A stretch of 64,000 nucleotides of DNA from Pseudophaeobacter sp965641885 (GCA_965641885.1 OZ282574.1:1860001-1924000), one strand, 5' to 3'; shown: positions 1 through 8,392, numbered from the stretch's first letter. Notes: generated by a model not told the origin, from the letters alone. Numbers and translations: made by a program.

Positions 1-1100
1 GTACGCGTGAGGACCTTGGCACCTGCCTCTTTGGCCTGGGTCACCATGCCAGTGACATGGGCGAATTGACGGGAGTTGCTGATCGGCCCAACTTCTGTCG
101 CCTCATCTAGGGGGTCGCCCAGTTTAATGTTGTTCATCCCGCGCGCCAGCATATCGACCAGCTCTGCGTGGATAGATTTATGAACCAGCAATCGTGATCC
201 CGCGACACAGCTTTGCCCCGCGCCCGAGAAAATCGCCGCCTGCGCCCCCAGGCAGGCCTGCGCAAGATTGGCATCCTCAAAGACAATATTTGCCGACTTG
301 CCGCCCAATTCCAGCACCGCAGGTTTCAGCGCTGCTGCCGCCGCCATCGCGACCCGGCGGCCAGTTTCAGGCGAGCCGACAAACACGACCTTTCGCACCG
401 CAGGATGCGCGATGGCGGCCTGGCCAGATGTTGGCCCCAGGCCACAAAGCACATTCACCAGCCCTTTTGGCAGACCGGCGCTTTCGGCGAGTTTGACCAG
501 AGCAACCGAGGTTATTGGCGTCAGCTCACTGGGTTTGAGGACCACAGCATTGCCGGTGGCGATGGCAGGGGCGATCTGCCAGCCGGCGGTGAAGATCGGC
601 GCATTCCAGGGGGTAATCTGGAACACAACCCCAAGCGGCTCTCGCAAAGTATAGTTGAGATGCCCCGAGGGGACCGGAATGACCTCACCATGCAGTTTGT
701 CGGCCCAGCCGGCATAATAGGCGAACATCTCGGCGACCTTGGCGACCTCAATGCGGCAATCACGGATTGGTTTACCTGCAACGATGGCCTCGATCATTGC
801 GAGCGGCTCTACCTTTGCAAGAACGGCACGGCTGATTTCTTGCATGACCTGCCCGCGTGCTGCCGCAGAGAAGTCATGGGCCCAGGCGCGCTGTGCAGTC
901 TGTGCGGCCGCGCAGGCACGTTCAGCCAGCGCCTCATCGGCATCGGGGTAGCGCAGCAGCTCCTCTTCGGTGAAGGGATCAACCAGCGTGATCGCAGCAC
1001 CCGCTCCCTCCATCAAGGTGCCATTGATCAGGCTTTGGGGCTGCGTGCCCAGTCCAAGTGCGCCCATTGCATCGAGCAGTTTTTGCTTACGGTTTGTCAT
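1..1100 (-). CDS. Aldehyde dehydrogenase (NAD(P)+), 3' end cut by window edge
   Basis: Oxidises an aldehyde to the carboxylic acid with NAD(P)+ in the cytoplasm; the substrate cannot be told from sequence. About 366 codons are visible, starting at the ATG at 1100 (MTNRKQKLLDAMGALG). The ALDH core is clear: LELGGKSANIVFED carries the general-base Glu region and FSGAGQSCVAGSR carries the catalytic Cys. The roughly 100 C-terminal residues expected of a family of about 480-500 residues lie beyond base 1. The start codon lies one base after the stop of the upstream dehydrogenase gene, so the two are co-transcribed and probably translationally coupled. The pairing suggests successive steps in catabolism of an alcohol/hydroxy-acid or amine. 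Confidence 0.93.
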   Translation of the reverse strand, partial: MTNRKQKLLDAMGALGLGTQPQSLINGTLMEGAGAAITLVDPFTEEELLRYPDADEALAERACAAAQTAQRAWAHDFSAAARGQVMQEISRAVLAKVEPLAMIEAIVAGKPIRDCRIEVAKVAEMFAYYAGWADKLHGEVIPVPSGHLNYTLREPLGVVFQITPWNAPIFTAGWQIAPAIATGNAVVLKPSELTPITSVALVKLAESAGLPKGLVNVLCGLGPTSGQAAIAHPAVRKVVFVGSPETGRRVAMAAAAALKPAVLELGGKSANIVFEDANLAQACLGAQAAIFSGAGQSCVAGSRLLVHKSIHAELVDMLARGMNNIKLGDPLDEATEVGPISNSRQFAHVTGMVTQAKEAGAKVLTR

Positions 1101-1101
1101 C

Positions 1102-1962
1102 TCAAACTGCCTTTGGAGTATGTTTAACAATTGCATTGAAATCAGCGCTGTCGGCAATTTCAGCTGAGGCGTTCAGCCAAATATCAGCAATCTGGGAAAA
1201 GCCATTCAGCGCAACACCTGATCCTTTGGCCAGATCCAGCGCGAGGCCTACGTCCTTACGCATGAGCCCCATGGTAAAGCCTGAATCAAAGGCCTCATTG
1301 AGGATCCATTTGGGAAAATTGACTTCACTCACGCCGCTCCGGCCAGAGCCTGCGTTGATCCCTTCGAGCAGATCTTGCGGGCGTACACCTGCGGCCTGAC
1401 CCAGGCGAAGCGCCTCGCCGACCAGCACAAGGTTTGCGGCACAGAGCAGGTTATTGGCGATCTTGGCCGCGTGGCCCGCACCGGAGCCGCCGACTGTTAC
1501 CGTTTTTGCCGTCAGTATATCCAGCAGGGGGCGGAGCGTTGCAATTGCTATGGTGTCGCCCCCCAACAACATTGTCATGGTCCCTGCATGCGCGGCAGCT
1601 GGTCCGCCGCTTACAGGTGCGTCGACAAAGGCAAATTCGTGCTGCGCACCCTTGGCACTGATGGCTTGTGAGGTGGCTGGCTCAGAGGTGGAGGTATCCA
1701 GAATGATCGTGCCGGCCTGAATGTCAGGCAAAATCTCATCCATTACGGCCTCAACCACCGCGGCCTTTGGCAGGGATAAGATAAGAACGTCGCAGGCCCG
1801 TGCCAATGCAGCCGCTGACGGAGATATAACAGCCCCAAGGCTCGCCATATTGGCGCTGTTCTCTGGACTGGGGTCAAAACAGGTGAGCTCAATTCCAGTT
1901 TTGATAAGCTGTGTGGCCATACCACCGCCCATATTGCCGCATCCGATGATCCCAAGCCGCAT
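1102..1962 (-). CDS. NAD(P)-dependent oxidoreductase, 3-hydroxyisobutyrate dehydrogenase family
   Basis: A 286-residue beta-hydroxyacid dehydrogenase of the 3-hydroxyisobutyrate/tartronate-semialdehyde reductase family. The N-terminal Rossmann motif is GIIGCGNMGGG (residues about 3-13), the substrate-binding signature is FVDAPVSGGPAAAHAG (about residue 120) and the catalytic Lys is in GAGHAAKIANN. The ATG at 1962 is chosen because it starts directly with the Rossmann strand and is preceded by AGGGAGC; an upstream in-frame extension would add 23 unlikely residues. It lies between the LysR gene and the aldehyde dehydrogenase on the same strand. Family membership is firm; the substrate is unknown, and a true valine-pathway mmsB is less likely because no mmsA/acyl-CoA genes are adjacent. 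Confidence 0.9.
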   Translation of the reverse strand: MRLGIIGCGNMGGGMATQLIKTGIELTCFDPSPENSANMASLGAVISPSAAALARACDVLILSLPKAAVVEAVMDEILPDIQAGTIILDTSTSEPATSQAISAKGAQHEFAFVDAPVSGGPAAAHAGTMTMLLGGDTIAIATLRPLLDILTAKTVTVGGSGAGHAAKIANNLLCAANLVLVGEALRLGQAAGVRPQDLLEGINAGSGRSGVSEVNFPKWILNEAFDSGFTMGLMRKDVGLALDLAKGSGVALNGFSQIADIWLNASAEIADSADFNAIVKHTPKAV

Positions 1963-2044
1963 AGCTGCGCTCCCTTTGTCCGTGTTTCTTGCGAGTATGC
2001 AGAAAATGGGTGGCGCGGGAAATATCACCATTTAGCGAAATTCG

Positions 2045-2059
2045 TTGCGTCTGGCGCAA
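2045..2059. promoter_or_regulatory. Candidate LysR-type operator (T-N11-A palindrome)
   Basis: TTGCGTCTGGCGCAA is a perfect inverted repeat (5-bp arms, 5-bp spacer) containing the T-N11-A core typical of LysR-family binding sites. It lies in the 145-bp gap between the LysR gene and the dehydrogenase gene, about 82 bp upstream of the dehydrogenase start. The role is inferred from position and motif only. Confidence 0.5.
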
Positions 2060-2107
2060 TGCTGGTGAGCAGGCGTGGCGCGTCCCATAGGGGGCAGACC
2101 TGTTGCC

Positions 2108-3010
2108 CTATGAAAACGCCGACATCGATTTAAGATGTTTGATCAGAAGCTGGGCAGCCTGCGGCAGCTTGCGTCCCTCCTTGCGGATAAGGGAGGATTG
2201 GCCGTCTGGGAATATTCCGGCAGGGATAGCGCGCGCGACCAGGGTGCCTGCCGACAATTCGCTCTCGACCACAAACCTCGGCAAGATGGTACAGCCCATA
2301 TCGTTGCGCACAAATGCCTTGAGCGCAGAGATCGATCCGGTCTCAATCACAGCCCGAAACCTGACGCCCTGCTTGGCCTCCACAGTCGCGAGCATGGCAC
2401 CAATACCAAAGCTTTGAGGTGGGATCGCACAGCGCATCTTTGCCAGCTCATCCAGGGCGAGCGGCTGCGCTACGTCATAAATGCCCTGGCGTTTGACCAA
2501 AGCCACAAGCGGTTGTTTTGCAGACACATGCACTCTGATCTGCGGCGTCTTTGGGACATTATAGGCGAGACCTAAATGCGCCTGCTCTGACGTCACCTGA
2601 TACAGGACATCTTCGGTTGACCCAACGGTCAGCGCAAATGTTATATCAGGATATGTCTTTGAAAACGCGGCCAGAGCATTGTCAAAAAAATCCCCGATAA
2701 ACCCCTCGCCAACGGCGATAGAGACCTTACCGCGCTTCATATTTGCCAGTGCGTCAAATTCAGACTGCAAAAGGTCCAGCGCCCCTTGCTGTTGTGACAG
2801 AAAGGCGATCAACAAAGTGCCGGCCTCAGTTGCGCGAACCCCAAGGCGCCCACGCTCGATCAATGTGGTGGCTAGGGCTTTTTCAAGCGCGGCAATATTG
2901 CGGCTGATTGTCGAGGGCTCCAAAGCAAGCTGTTCGGCGGCTGCCCGAACGGTTCCGCGTTGAACGGCTGTCAGAAAGCAAGAGGTTTGTCTGGGATCAA
3001 GATTTTGCAT
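2108..3010 (-). CDS. LysR-family transcriptional regulator
   Basis: A 300-residue LysR regulator. Residues about 1-60 form the winged helix-turn-helix (FLTAVQRGTVRAAAEQLALE then PSTISRNIAALEKAL), followed by the linker helix and a periplasmic-binding-protein-like effector domain (about 90-295, KVSIAVGEGFIGDFFDNALA). The ATG at 3010 is chosen because it begins just before the DNA-binding domain; upstream in-frame sequence is translation of a short tandem repeat and is not conserved-looking. It is transcribed in the same direction as the downstream dehydrogenase/aldehyde dehydrogenase pair rather than divergently, with a candidate operator in the gap, so it is the likely regulator of that pair. 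The inducer is unknown. Confidence 0.9.
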   Translation of the reverse strand: MQNLDPRQTSCFLTAVQRGTVRAAAEQLALEPSTISRNIAALEKALATTLIERGRLGVRATEAGTLLIAFLSQQQGALDLLQSEFDALANMKRGKVSIAVGEGFIGDFFDNALAAFSKTYPDITFALTVGSTEDVLYQVTSEQAHLGLAYNVPKTPQIRVHVSAKQPLVALVKRQGIYDVAQPLALDELAKMRCAIPPQSFGIGAMLATVEAKQGVRFRAVIETGSISALKAFVRNDMGCTILPRFVVESELSAGTLVARAIPAGIFPDGQSSLIRKEGRKLPQAAQLLIKHLKSMSAFS

Positions 3011-3425
3011 GCCTTGCTTGTAGTCAGCAACACAGCCATTTCCAAGCCTACCAAACCTGCAACGTAAACCCAGTAGCCCAACCCCAGTAGCCCAACCCCT
3101 GTAGCCCAAAAAGGCGAGCCCGTGTTCACGTTGAATTTGTCAGCACTGTAGCGGTCTGTTGAGGGCAATCGAGCGCCAGTTTTGCTCTTGATTGCTGCCA
3201 GATCATGGCCTGCGGCGGTGACTTCAATCGTTTTTGTCTGAACAAAGCTGCCGCAGGCGCGTGTCTGTCAAAGGATCGCGACACGCGGTGGCCCATTTGT
3301 CATTTCGTCCGGTGTTTATCTGTGCGACATATGCGACAAGGCCAGCTCTGTGGTGTTCAGCCAGCATCCGGCGGGCAAAAAGTAAGCAAATATGCAGCTG
3401 CAAAATCTATGTCGAGGGTATAAGA
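3011..3425. other. Divergent intergenic region between the LysR gene and dusA
   Basis: About 415 bp with no convincing gene. It must hold the promoters of the minus-strand LysR gene and of dusA. Its notable content is the 14-bp tandem repeat at 3069-3109. Open frames run through it on both strands, including an extension of dusA, but they lack ribosome binding sites and family-like sequence. Confidence 0.6.
3069..3109. repeat. Three-copy 14-bp tandem repeat
   Basis: Three head-to-tail units of CCCCAGTAGCCCAA: the first lacks one base, the second is exact and the third has CTG for CAG. The array lies 59-99 bp upstream of the LysR start codon, in its likely promoter or 5' leader. Confidence 0.85.
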
Positions 3426-4439
3426 GTGAGCCAAGATTTTACTAATACAAAGGCTTACCGGTCTGCCCGTCTCTCCGTTGCACCTATGATGGAATGGACC
3501 GATCGCCATTGTCGATATTTGCATCGTTTGCTCAGCCATGACGCCCTGCTTTATACTGAAATGGTGACCGCTCCGGCTCTGGTGCGCGGAGGCGCTTTGC
3601 ATCTGTTGGATTTCAGTCCGCAAGAACATCCCGTGGCCCTGCAACTTGGCGGATCCGACCCTGAGGAGCTGAGCCGTGCGGCGCAGCTGGGGGCGCAGGT
3701 CGGCTATGACGAGATCAATATCAACTGTGGCTGCCCGAGTGATCGGGTGCAATCGGGGGCCTTTGGCGCGATCCTGATGCAAAGTCCAGATTTGGTTGCG
3801 GAATGTGTGGCCGAGATGCGGGCCAGGGTGGCTGTGGAGGTCACAGTGAAATGCCGCATTGGCGTCGATGAACAGGAACCACGTGATGTTTTGCCGCAGT
3901 TTCTTGAAAAAATCCGGGCAGCTGGTTGTCAACGTGTCACGATCCATGCCCGCAAGGCCTGGCTCAAGGGGTTGTCACCAAAAGAAAACCGGGACATCCC
4001 GCCGTTGGACTACCAGCTGGTTCACGAGATGAAAGCCGCCTTTTCAGACATGCATATTTCGCTGAATGGCGGCATTGCCACGCTGGACGCCGCGGTCGAA
4101 CATCTGGATCGGGGTCTTGATGGGGTGATGGTGGGGCGTGCGGCCTATCACCAGCCGACAGATATCCTTGCCGCCGCTGATGTGCGGGTTTTTGGCACAG
4201 GTGCGCTTCGCGACCCGTTTGAGGTGGTGGAGCAGATGTTGCCCTATATCGAACAGCAGCTGTCAAACGGCGCCAGGTTGCATCAGATCACCCGCCATAT
4301 GTTGGGTCTTTTTGCCGGCCGCCCTGGGGCGCGTGCCTGGCGGCGCAGGTTGTCCGAAGAGGCAAATCGTCCGGGTTCCGGACCCGAACTGGTACAGCAG
4401 GCTTTGGATTTGGTGGCAAATCCGCAGGTTGTTATGTGA
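3426..4439 (+). CDS. dusA: tRNA-dihydrouridine(20/20a) synthase DusA
   Basis: FMN-dependent reduction of uridine to dihydrouridine in the D-loop of tRNA. The 337-residue product starts SVAPMMEWTDRHCRYLHRLL, the DusA hallmark near the N-terminus, and carries the catalytic-Cys segment NINCGCPSDRVQSGAFGA at about residue 90. HARKAWLKGLSPKENRDIPP (about 170-190) and LNGGI with VGRAAYHQP (FMN phosphate region) are also DusA-typical. The GTG at 3426 is preferred: it is preceded by GAGGG about 8 bases upstream and gives the normal family length, whereas the frame stays open for 64 more unlikely codons upstream. It stands alone between the LysR gene and the ccmI operon. Confidence 0.95.
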   Translation: MSQDFTNTKAYRSARLSVAPMMEWTDRHCRYLHRLLSHDALLYTEMVTAPALVRGGALHLLDFSPQEHPVALQLGGSDPEELSRAAQLGAQVGYDEININCGCPSDRVQSGAFGAILMQSPDLVAECVAEMRARVAVEVTVKCRIGVDEQEPRDVLPQFLEKIRAAGCQRVTIHARKAWLKGLSPKENRDIPPLDYQLVHEMKAAFSDMHISLNGGIATLDAAVEHLDRGLDGVMVGRAAYHQPTDILAAADVRVFGTGALRDPFEVVEQMLPYIEQQLSNGARLHQITRHMLGLFAGRPGARAWRRRLSEEANRPGSGPELVQQALDLVANPQVVM

Positions 4440-4517
4440 GGCACGAGGCCCTAAGGGCCGCAGCTGGTAAGACGCAGGCATGCCCTTGCGACGCGTTGCC
4501 GTCGCCGCGCCGTTGCC

Positions 4518-4760
4518 TTATCGTTTGAGGCGGGCCGCGCGGCCGCCGCGCCGTTTGGTCAACCCGGCAGCCCGGCCCGGAAGGGCCGCCATGACCTCGG
4601 CGCGTGCGTCATTGGAAAGCTTTGACCATTTGGTGATCTCTTCGATCGACCGGTAACAGCCAGTGCAGATGCGCGCCTCGGGGTGGACGACGCAAATGTT
4701 GATGCAGGGCGACTGAATTTCATCGCGTTGCCAGACCTCTTTTCCATCGCTCTTAGTCAT
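4518..4760 (-). CDS. DUF1289 domain protein (small Cys-rich)
   Basis: An 80-residue protein with the DUF1289 Cys pattern: SPCINIC at about 17-23, then ICTGCYR at about 35-41, ending in a short basic tail (GLTKRRGGRAARLKR). The four cysteines suggest a bound metal or cluster, but no function is established that I can cite with confidence. The ATG at 4760 overlaps the last 8 bases of ruvX, so it is translationally coupled as the last gene of the ccmI-ruvX operon. Confidence 0.88.
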   Translation of the reverse strand: MTKSDGKEVWQRDEIQSPCINICVVHPEARICTGCYRSIEEITKWSKLSNDARAEVMAALPGRAAGLTKRRGGRAARLKR

Positions 4761-5226
4761 TCTTGATGTGCCTCATCCGGTCCAGCGCTCCCTGTAGAAT
4801 ATAGGAAGCCGCCACATGGTCGATCACCTCTGCGCGACGTTTTCGGGACGTATCCGCCTCTAACAGGGCCCGTTCCGCCGCCACAGTGCTGAGGCGTTCG
4901 TCCCAGAACCCGATGGGCAATTCGGTCAGCCGCGACAGGTTTCGGGCAAAGGCGCGGGTCTTTTGACAGCGCGGCCCTTCAGAGCCATCCATATTGCGCG
5001 GCAGACCCAGTACAAGCCCGCCGATTTCGCGTTTCTTGACGATCTCAAACAGATGTTCTGCGTCCAGCGTGAACTTTTTGCGCCGAATGGTTTCCAGCGG
5101 CGTGGCCACGGTACCCATGCGGTCCGAGATGGCGACGCCGACGGTTTTGTCGCCAAAATCCAATCCCGCAAGAGACGTGAATTCGGGAATGGCTGCGGCG
5201 AAGTCTTCAAAGGTATCGTAGATCAC
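4753..5226 (-). CDS. ruvX: RuvX/YqgF family Holliday junction resolvase-like protein
   Basis: A 157-residue YqgF/RuvX protein with an RNase H-like fold: LAGLDFGDKTVGVAISD (about 19-35) with the first acidic metal ligand, LVLGLPRNMDGSEGPRC in the middle and WDERLSTVAAER plus the late Asp in VIDHVAASYILQGAL. It is annotated as a putative pre-16S rRNA nuclease or Holliday junction resolvase; rRNA 5' end processing is the better-supported role in E. coli. The GTG start at 5226 overlaps the ccmI stop by four bases (GTGA), and the gene overlaps the DUF1289 gene downstream by 8 bases, giving a tight three-gene operon. Confidence 0.92.
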   Translation of the reverse strand: MIYDTFEDFAAAIPEFTSLAGLDFGDKTVGVAISDRMGTVATPLETIRRKKFTLDAEHLFEIVKKREIGGLVLGLPRNMDGSEGPRCQKTRAFARNLSRLTELPIGFWDERLSTVAAERALLEADTSRKRRAEVIDHVAASYILQGALDRMRHIKND

Positions 5227-6488
5227 TGGCTCAGCCCTGCCTGCTGTGCGGCTGCTTCGATCCGGCCCAGCGCGGCAGCATCTCCGGCAAATCGGTCTTT
5301 TGCTTCAGAGTAGATGGCTTCGGCGCGTGCTTTGTCTCCCAAAACACCAAGGGCACCAATGAGTTGTGCCCATTCAGCGGCACTTCCTCCCTCGGTGGCC
5401 AAGCGCTCAGACAGGCGGGACACCATTCCCCGGATCATCTCTTGCCGCTCGTCCATGCTCATGTCCTGGGCGGCTGACAGATCCTCGGCGCTGGGACCGG
5501 CCAGTTCTGGGGTGCCAAGTGCTGGGGCGCCGGGCGCAGGTGCGGGCGCGGGTGGTATGATAGGGCTGTACTCAACGCCGGCCCGAAGGGCCATGTCTTC
5601 GATCTGAGATTCGATGCCAGTAATCCAGGGTGCGCCTTTGGGCCCCATGCGCAGGGTATCAGCCCAGACCTGATAAGCGATATCAGGACGGTTGAGCTGG
5701 CCCTGCATCAGACCATAGTAATAGCGGGCGGGGCCGTTTGCGCCATCCAGCTGCAGCGTGCCATCCAGCAGGTCTTCGGCCTCGGGAGAGACATAGCCGC
5801 CGGCGGCCATGATCATCAGCTCTGCCAACTCACCGTAGTCCTGCGCCACCAGATCGCCGTTCATGATCTCGATGTAATTTTGCTTTGCCTTATAGGCTGC
5901 TACAAAATTACCAAGGTTTGCCTCGTGTTGCGCCAAAAGAGCCTGCCCCTGAGCGTCATTCGGGCGCTCGCCCGCCGTCTTGCGCAGCTGCTCTACCAGA
6001 TCGGTGTAGCCGGGCTCCACATCAGGGGCAGGCAGGGCGGGCAATTTGCTCTCTGCTTCGGCCTGACTGGGGCGTGTCTGGGCATAGTCTTTGGCGTCGG
6101 CAATGCGGCTGGCCAATCCCATGTCGCCATAGCCGGGGGCGCCGAGGCGCGTATAGAGCGCAAGCGTTCCAGCAATAAGGAACACTGACGCGACACCGAC
6201 CGTTACACGGCTAAAGGTTTTGGGTTGGCTGCCGCCAGTGCTTTGCTGTTGCAACTGCGCGTCCGCGGCCAGAATGCGCCGTGACACCTCGGTGCGGATC
6301 CGCTGGGCATCGGATTGATTGATAACGCCCCGCACCAGATCCTTGTCCACATCGCTCAATTGTTGGCGGTAGACACGTAGATCATAGGCGGCAGGGGGCT
6401 CGCCCTGCTCTTGGGCCTGCAGCAGCACAAGCCCTAGAAGGGCGGTCATCGCCAGAGCGACAAAGGAAATCAGGATCCAAAATACCAT
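5223..6488 (-). CDS. ccmI: c-type cytochrome biogenesis protein CcmI (CycH-like)
   Basis: A 421-residue membrane protein that presents apocytochrome c to the haem ligation machinery. An N-terminal segment (MVFWILISFVALAMTALLGL) is the first membrane span; the cytoplasmic loop has the CcmI pattern YRQQLSDVDKDLVRGVI; a second span (VGVASVFLIAGTLALYTRLG, about 95-115) leads to a periplasmic TPR domain and a C-terminal Pro/Ala-rich linker plus helical tail. ATG 6488 is preferred over GTG 6494 because GGAG sits five bases upstream of it. It heads the ccmI-ruvX-DUF1289 operon and is about 33 kb from ccmABCDG in this window. Confidence 0.9.
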   Translation of the reverse strand: MVFWILISFVALAMTALLGLVLLQAQEQGEPPAAYDLRVYRQQLSDVDKDLVRGVINQSDAQRIRTEVSRRILAADAQLQQQSTGGSQPKTFSRVTVGVASVFLIAGTLALYTRLGAPGYGDMGLASRIADAKDYAQTRPSQAEAESKLPALPAPDVEPGYTDLVEQLRKTAGERPNDAQGQALLAQHEANLGNFVAAYKAKQNYIEIMNGDLVAQDYGELAELMIMAAGGYVSPEAEDLLDGTLQLDGANGPARYYYGLMQGQLNRPDIAYQVWADTLRMGPKGAPWITGIESQIEDMALRAGVEYSPIIPPAPAPAPGAPALGTPELAGPSAEDLSAAQDMSMDERQEMIRGMVSRLSERLATEGGSAAEWAQLIGALGVLGDKARAEAIYSEAKDRFAGDAAALGRIEAAAQQAGLSQ

Positions 6489-6633
6489 AGTCACTCCGCT
6501 GATGGTCTCGTCGTAGGGGTCTTGTCTGAGGTCTTGCAGTCAGTCTTTCCCATCTATAGGCGCAGCCACCGGGAAAAAAGACCTAACTGCTCAGGTGCGC
6601 GCTCCTGTCCGAATTGGTATAGAGGAAGGGCAT

Positions 6634-6657
6634 GTCGCATGTATGCAAAAATGCGAC
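6634..6657. promoter_or_regulatory. Inverted repeat upstream of soxB, candidate operator
   Basis: GTCGCAT and ATGCGAC are perfect 7-bp inverted arms with a 10-bp spacer, ending 69 bp before the soxB start in the ccmI/soxB divergent region. The size and position fit a dimeric repressor or activator site for the sarcosine oxidase operon. No regulator gene for it is seen nearby. Confidence 0.4.
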
Positions 6658-6726
6658 GATAAACGGCGTGGGGATTGCCAGCCTCTGGGGCATACCTGTG
6701 CACAGTCTCGAACCATCGGATTCGCC

Positions 6727-7971
6727 ATGAAACGCTATTCAGCCTTTGCCGTCGCGCGGGAAGCCCTGCGCTATCACACCGGATGGGAGCGCGCCTGGCG
6801 CTCACCAGAGCCAAAACGTCACTATGATGTTGTTATCGTGGGGGCTGGCGGACATGGTTTGGCCACTGCCTACTATCTGGGTAAGAACTTTGGCATCACC
6901 AATGTTGCGGTGATTGAAAAGGGCTGGCTGGGCGGCGGCAATACCGGTCGCAACACCACCATTATCCGCTCAAACTATCTGCAGGACCCGTCGGCCGCGA
7001 TCTATGAGAAAGCTCGCAGTCTCTATGAGACGATGTCGCAGGATCTGAACTACAATGTGATGTTCAGCCCGCGCGGCGTCATGATGCTGGCCCAGACCGA
7101 GCACGAGATCCGTGGCTATAAACGCACCGCCCATGCCAATGCGCTGCAGGGTGTGCAGACCGAGTGGATAGAGCCTGCCCGCGTCAAAGAGCTGGTGCCC
7201 ATCATCAATCTGCACGGCCCGCGCTATCCTGTTCTGGGAGCACTTTGGCAGGAACGCGGCGGCACCGCGCGCCACGATGCGGTGGCCTGGGGCTATGCCC
7301 GTGCCTGTTCCGACATGGGCATGGATATCATCCAGCAATGCGAAGTCACCGGCGTGCGCGTCGAAGGCGGCCGCATCGCAGGCGTTGATACCTCCAAAGG
7401 CGCTATTGATTGCGAAAAGATCGGCATGGTCGTGGCCGGCAATGCCTCGGTGCTGTCCGAGATGGCGGGCTTCCGGCTGCCCATGGAGTCTGTGGCGCTG
7501 CAGGCGCTGGTGTCAGAGCCGATCAAACCCTGCATGGATGTGGTGGTGATGGCCAATACGGTGCATGGCTACATGTCACAGTCCGACAAGGGCGAAATGG
7601 TCATCGGCGGCGGCACCGACGCCTATAACAACTACACCCAGCGGGGATCGTTTCATCACATCGAGGAAACTGTGCGCGCCCTGGTCGAGACCTTCCCGAT
7701 GGTGTCACGCCTCAAGATGCTGCGCCAGTGGGGCGGCATTGTCGATGTGACCGGGGACCGCTCGCCGCTGATCTCAAAAACCCCTGTTGGCAACTGCTTT
7801 GTGAACTGTGGCTGGGGCACCGGTGGGTTCAAATCGATCCCCGGATCCGGCTGGGCCATGGCCGAGCTGATGGCCACAGGCCATTCGTCTTTGAGCGAAG
7901 AGTTCACCATGAACCGCTTTAAAGAAGGCAAGTTTATCGACGAAAGCGTCGCCGCTGGTGTGGCGCACTAG
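6727..7971 (+). CDS. soxB: Sarcosine oxidase beta subunit
   Basis: Catalytic flavoprotein subunit of the heterotetrameric sarcosine oxidase, which demethylates sarcosine to glycine and passes the one-carbon unit to tetrahydrofolate. The 414-residue product opens MKRYSAFAVAREALRYHTGW, the usual SoxB start, followed by the FAD-binding VVIVGAGGHGLATAYYLG at about 35-52 and DAO-family blocks (GGGNTGRNTTIIRSNY; GWGTGGFKSIPGSGWAMAEL). ATG 6727 is chosen over an open frame that extends 44 codons upstream because it gives the family N-terminus and length. It is the first gene of soxBDAG; soxD follows 33 bp later. Confidence 0.97.
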   Translation: MKRYSAFAVAREALRYHTGWERAWRSPEPKRHYDVVIVGAGGHGLATAYYLGKNFGITNVAVIEKGWLGGGNTGRNTTIIRSNYLQDPSAAIYEKARSLYETMSQDLNYNVMFSPRGVMMLAQTEHEIRGYKRTAHANALQGVQTEWIEPARVKELVPIINLHGPRYPVLGALWQERGGTARHDAVAWGYARACSDMGMDIIQQCEVTGVRVEGGRIAGVDTSKGAIDCEKIGMVVAGNASVLSEMAGFRLPMESVALQALVSEPIKPCMDVVVMANTVHGYMSQSDKGEMVIGGGTDAYNNYTQRGSFHHIEETVRALVETFPMVSRLKMLRQWGGIVDVTGDRSPLISKTPVGNCFVNCGWGTGGFKSIPGSGWAMAELMATGHSSLSEEFTMNRFKEGKFIDESVAAGVAH

Positions 7972-8004
7972 CGCTGCAGAAATCATAAGGACGGAGTAGG
8001 CAAA

Positions 8005-8346
8005 ATGCTGATCCTCGAATGCCCCTATTGCGGCGTCAAAGCCGAAGAAACTGAACTCTCCGCAGGTGGCGAGGCGCATCTGACGCGCTTTGGCCCCGGC
8101 TCGGATGAGGATCAGTTCCACGACTATCTGTTCATGCGCGAAAACCCAAAAGGCGTGCATTTTGAGCGCTGGCGCCATGCCAATGGCTGCGGCAAGTGGT
8201 TCCATGCCGCCCGCTGTACCACCTCGCTTGAGGTTTTTGGCACCTATGCGGCGCAGACCCTTGAGCCGCCGCAAGAGATCAAAGACAAGATCACCGCCAA
8301 GCGCCCCGGCTGGAGCTGGCGCGAATTTTCGGATGCTTCCGAATGA
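8005..8346 (+). CDS. soxD: Sarcosine oxidase delta subunit
   Basis: Small 113-residue zinc-binding structural subunit of heterotetrameric sarcosine oxidase. The zinc ligands are recognisable: Cys6 and Cys9 in LECPYC, and the later pair in RWRHANGCGKWFH (His58, Cys62). The ATG at 8005 is preceded by AAGGACGGAG. It lies between soxB and soxA, the standard order, and soxA begins 46 bp after its stop. Confidence 0.96.
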   Translation: MLILECPYCGVKAEETELSAGGEAHLTRFGPGSDEDQFHDYLFMRENPKGVHFERWRHANGCGKWFHAARCTTSLEVFGTYAAQTLEPPQEIKDKITAKRPGWSWREFSDASE

Positions 8347-8392
8347 TCCGCCCCGCTGAAACACATGGCTTTATGTTGAAAGGTCAGACCTC

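Noticed and set aside
213..1127. Plus-strand open frame of about 300 codons at the left end
   Set aside because: It is antisense to a clear aldehyde dehydrogenase with both catalytic motifs; the translated sequence is Arg/Cys-rich and not protein-like.
3234..3425. N-terminal extension of dusA
   Set aside because: The extra 64 codons are Arg/Cys-rich and not found in DusA; GTG 3426 has a ribosome binding site.
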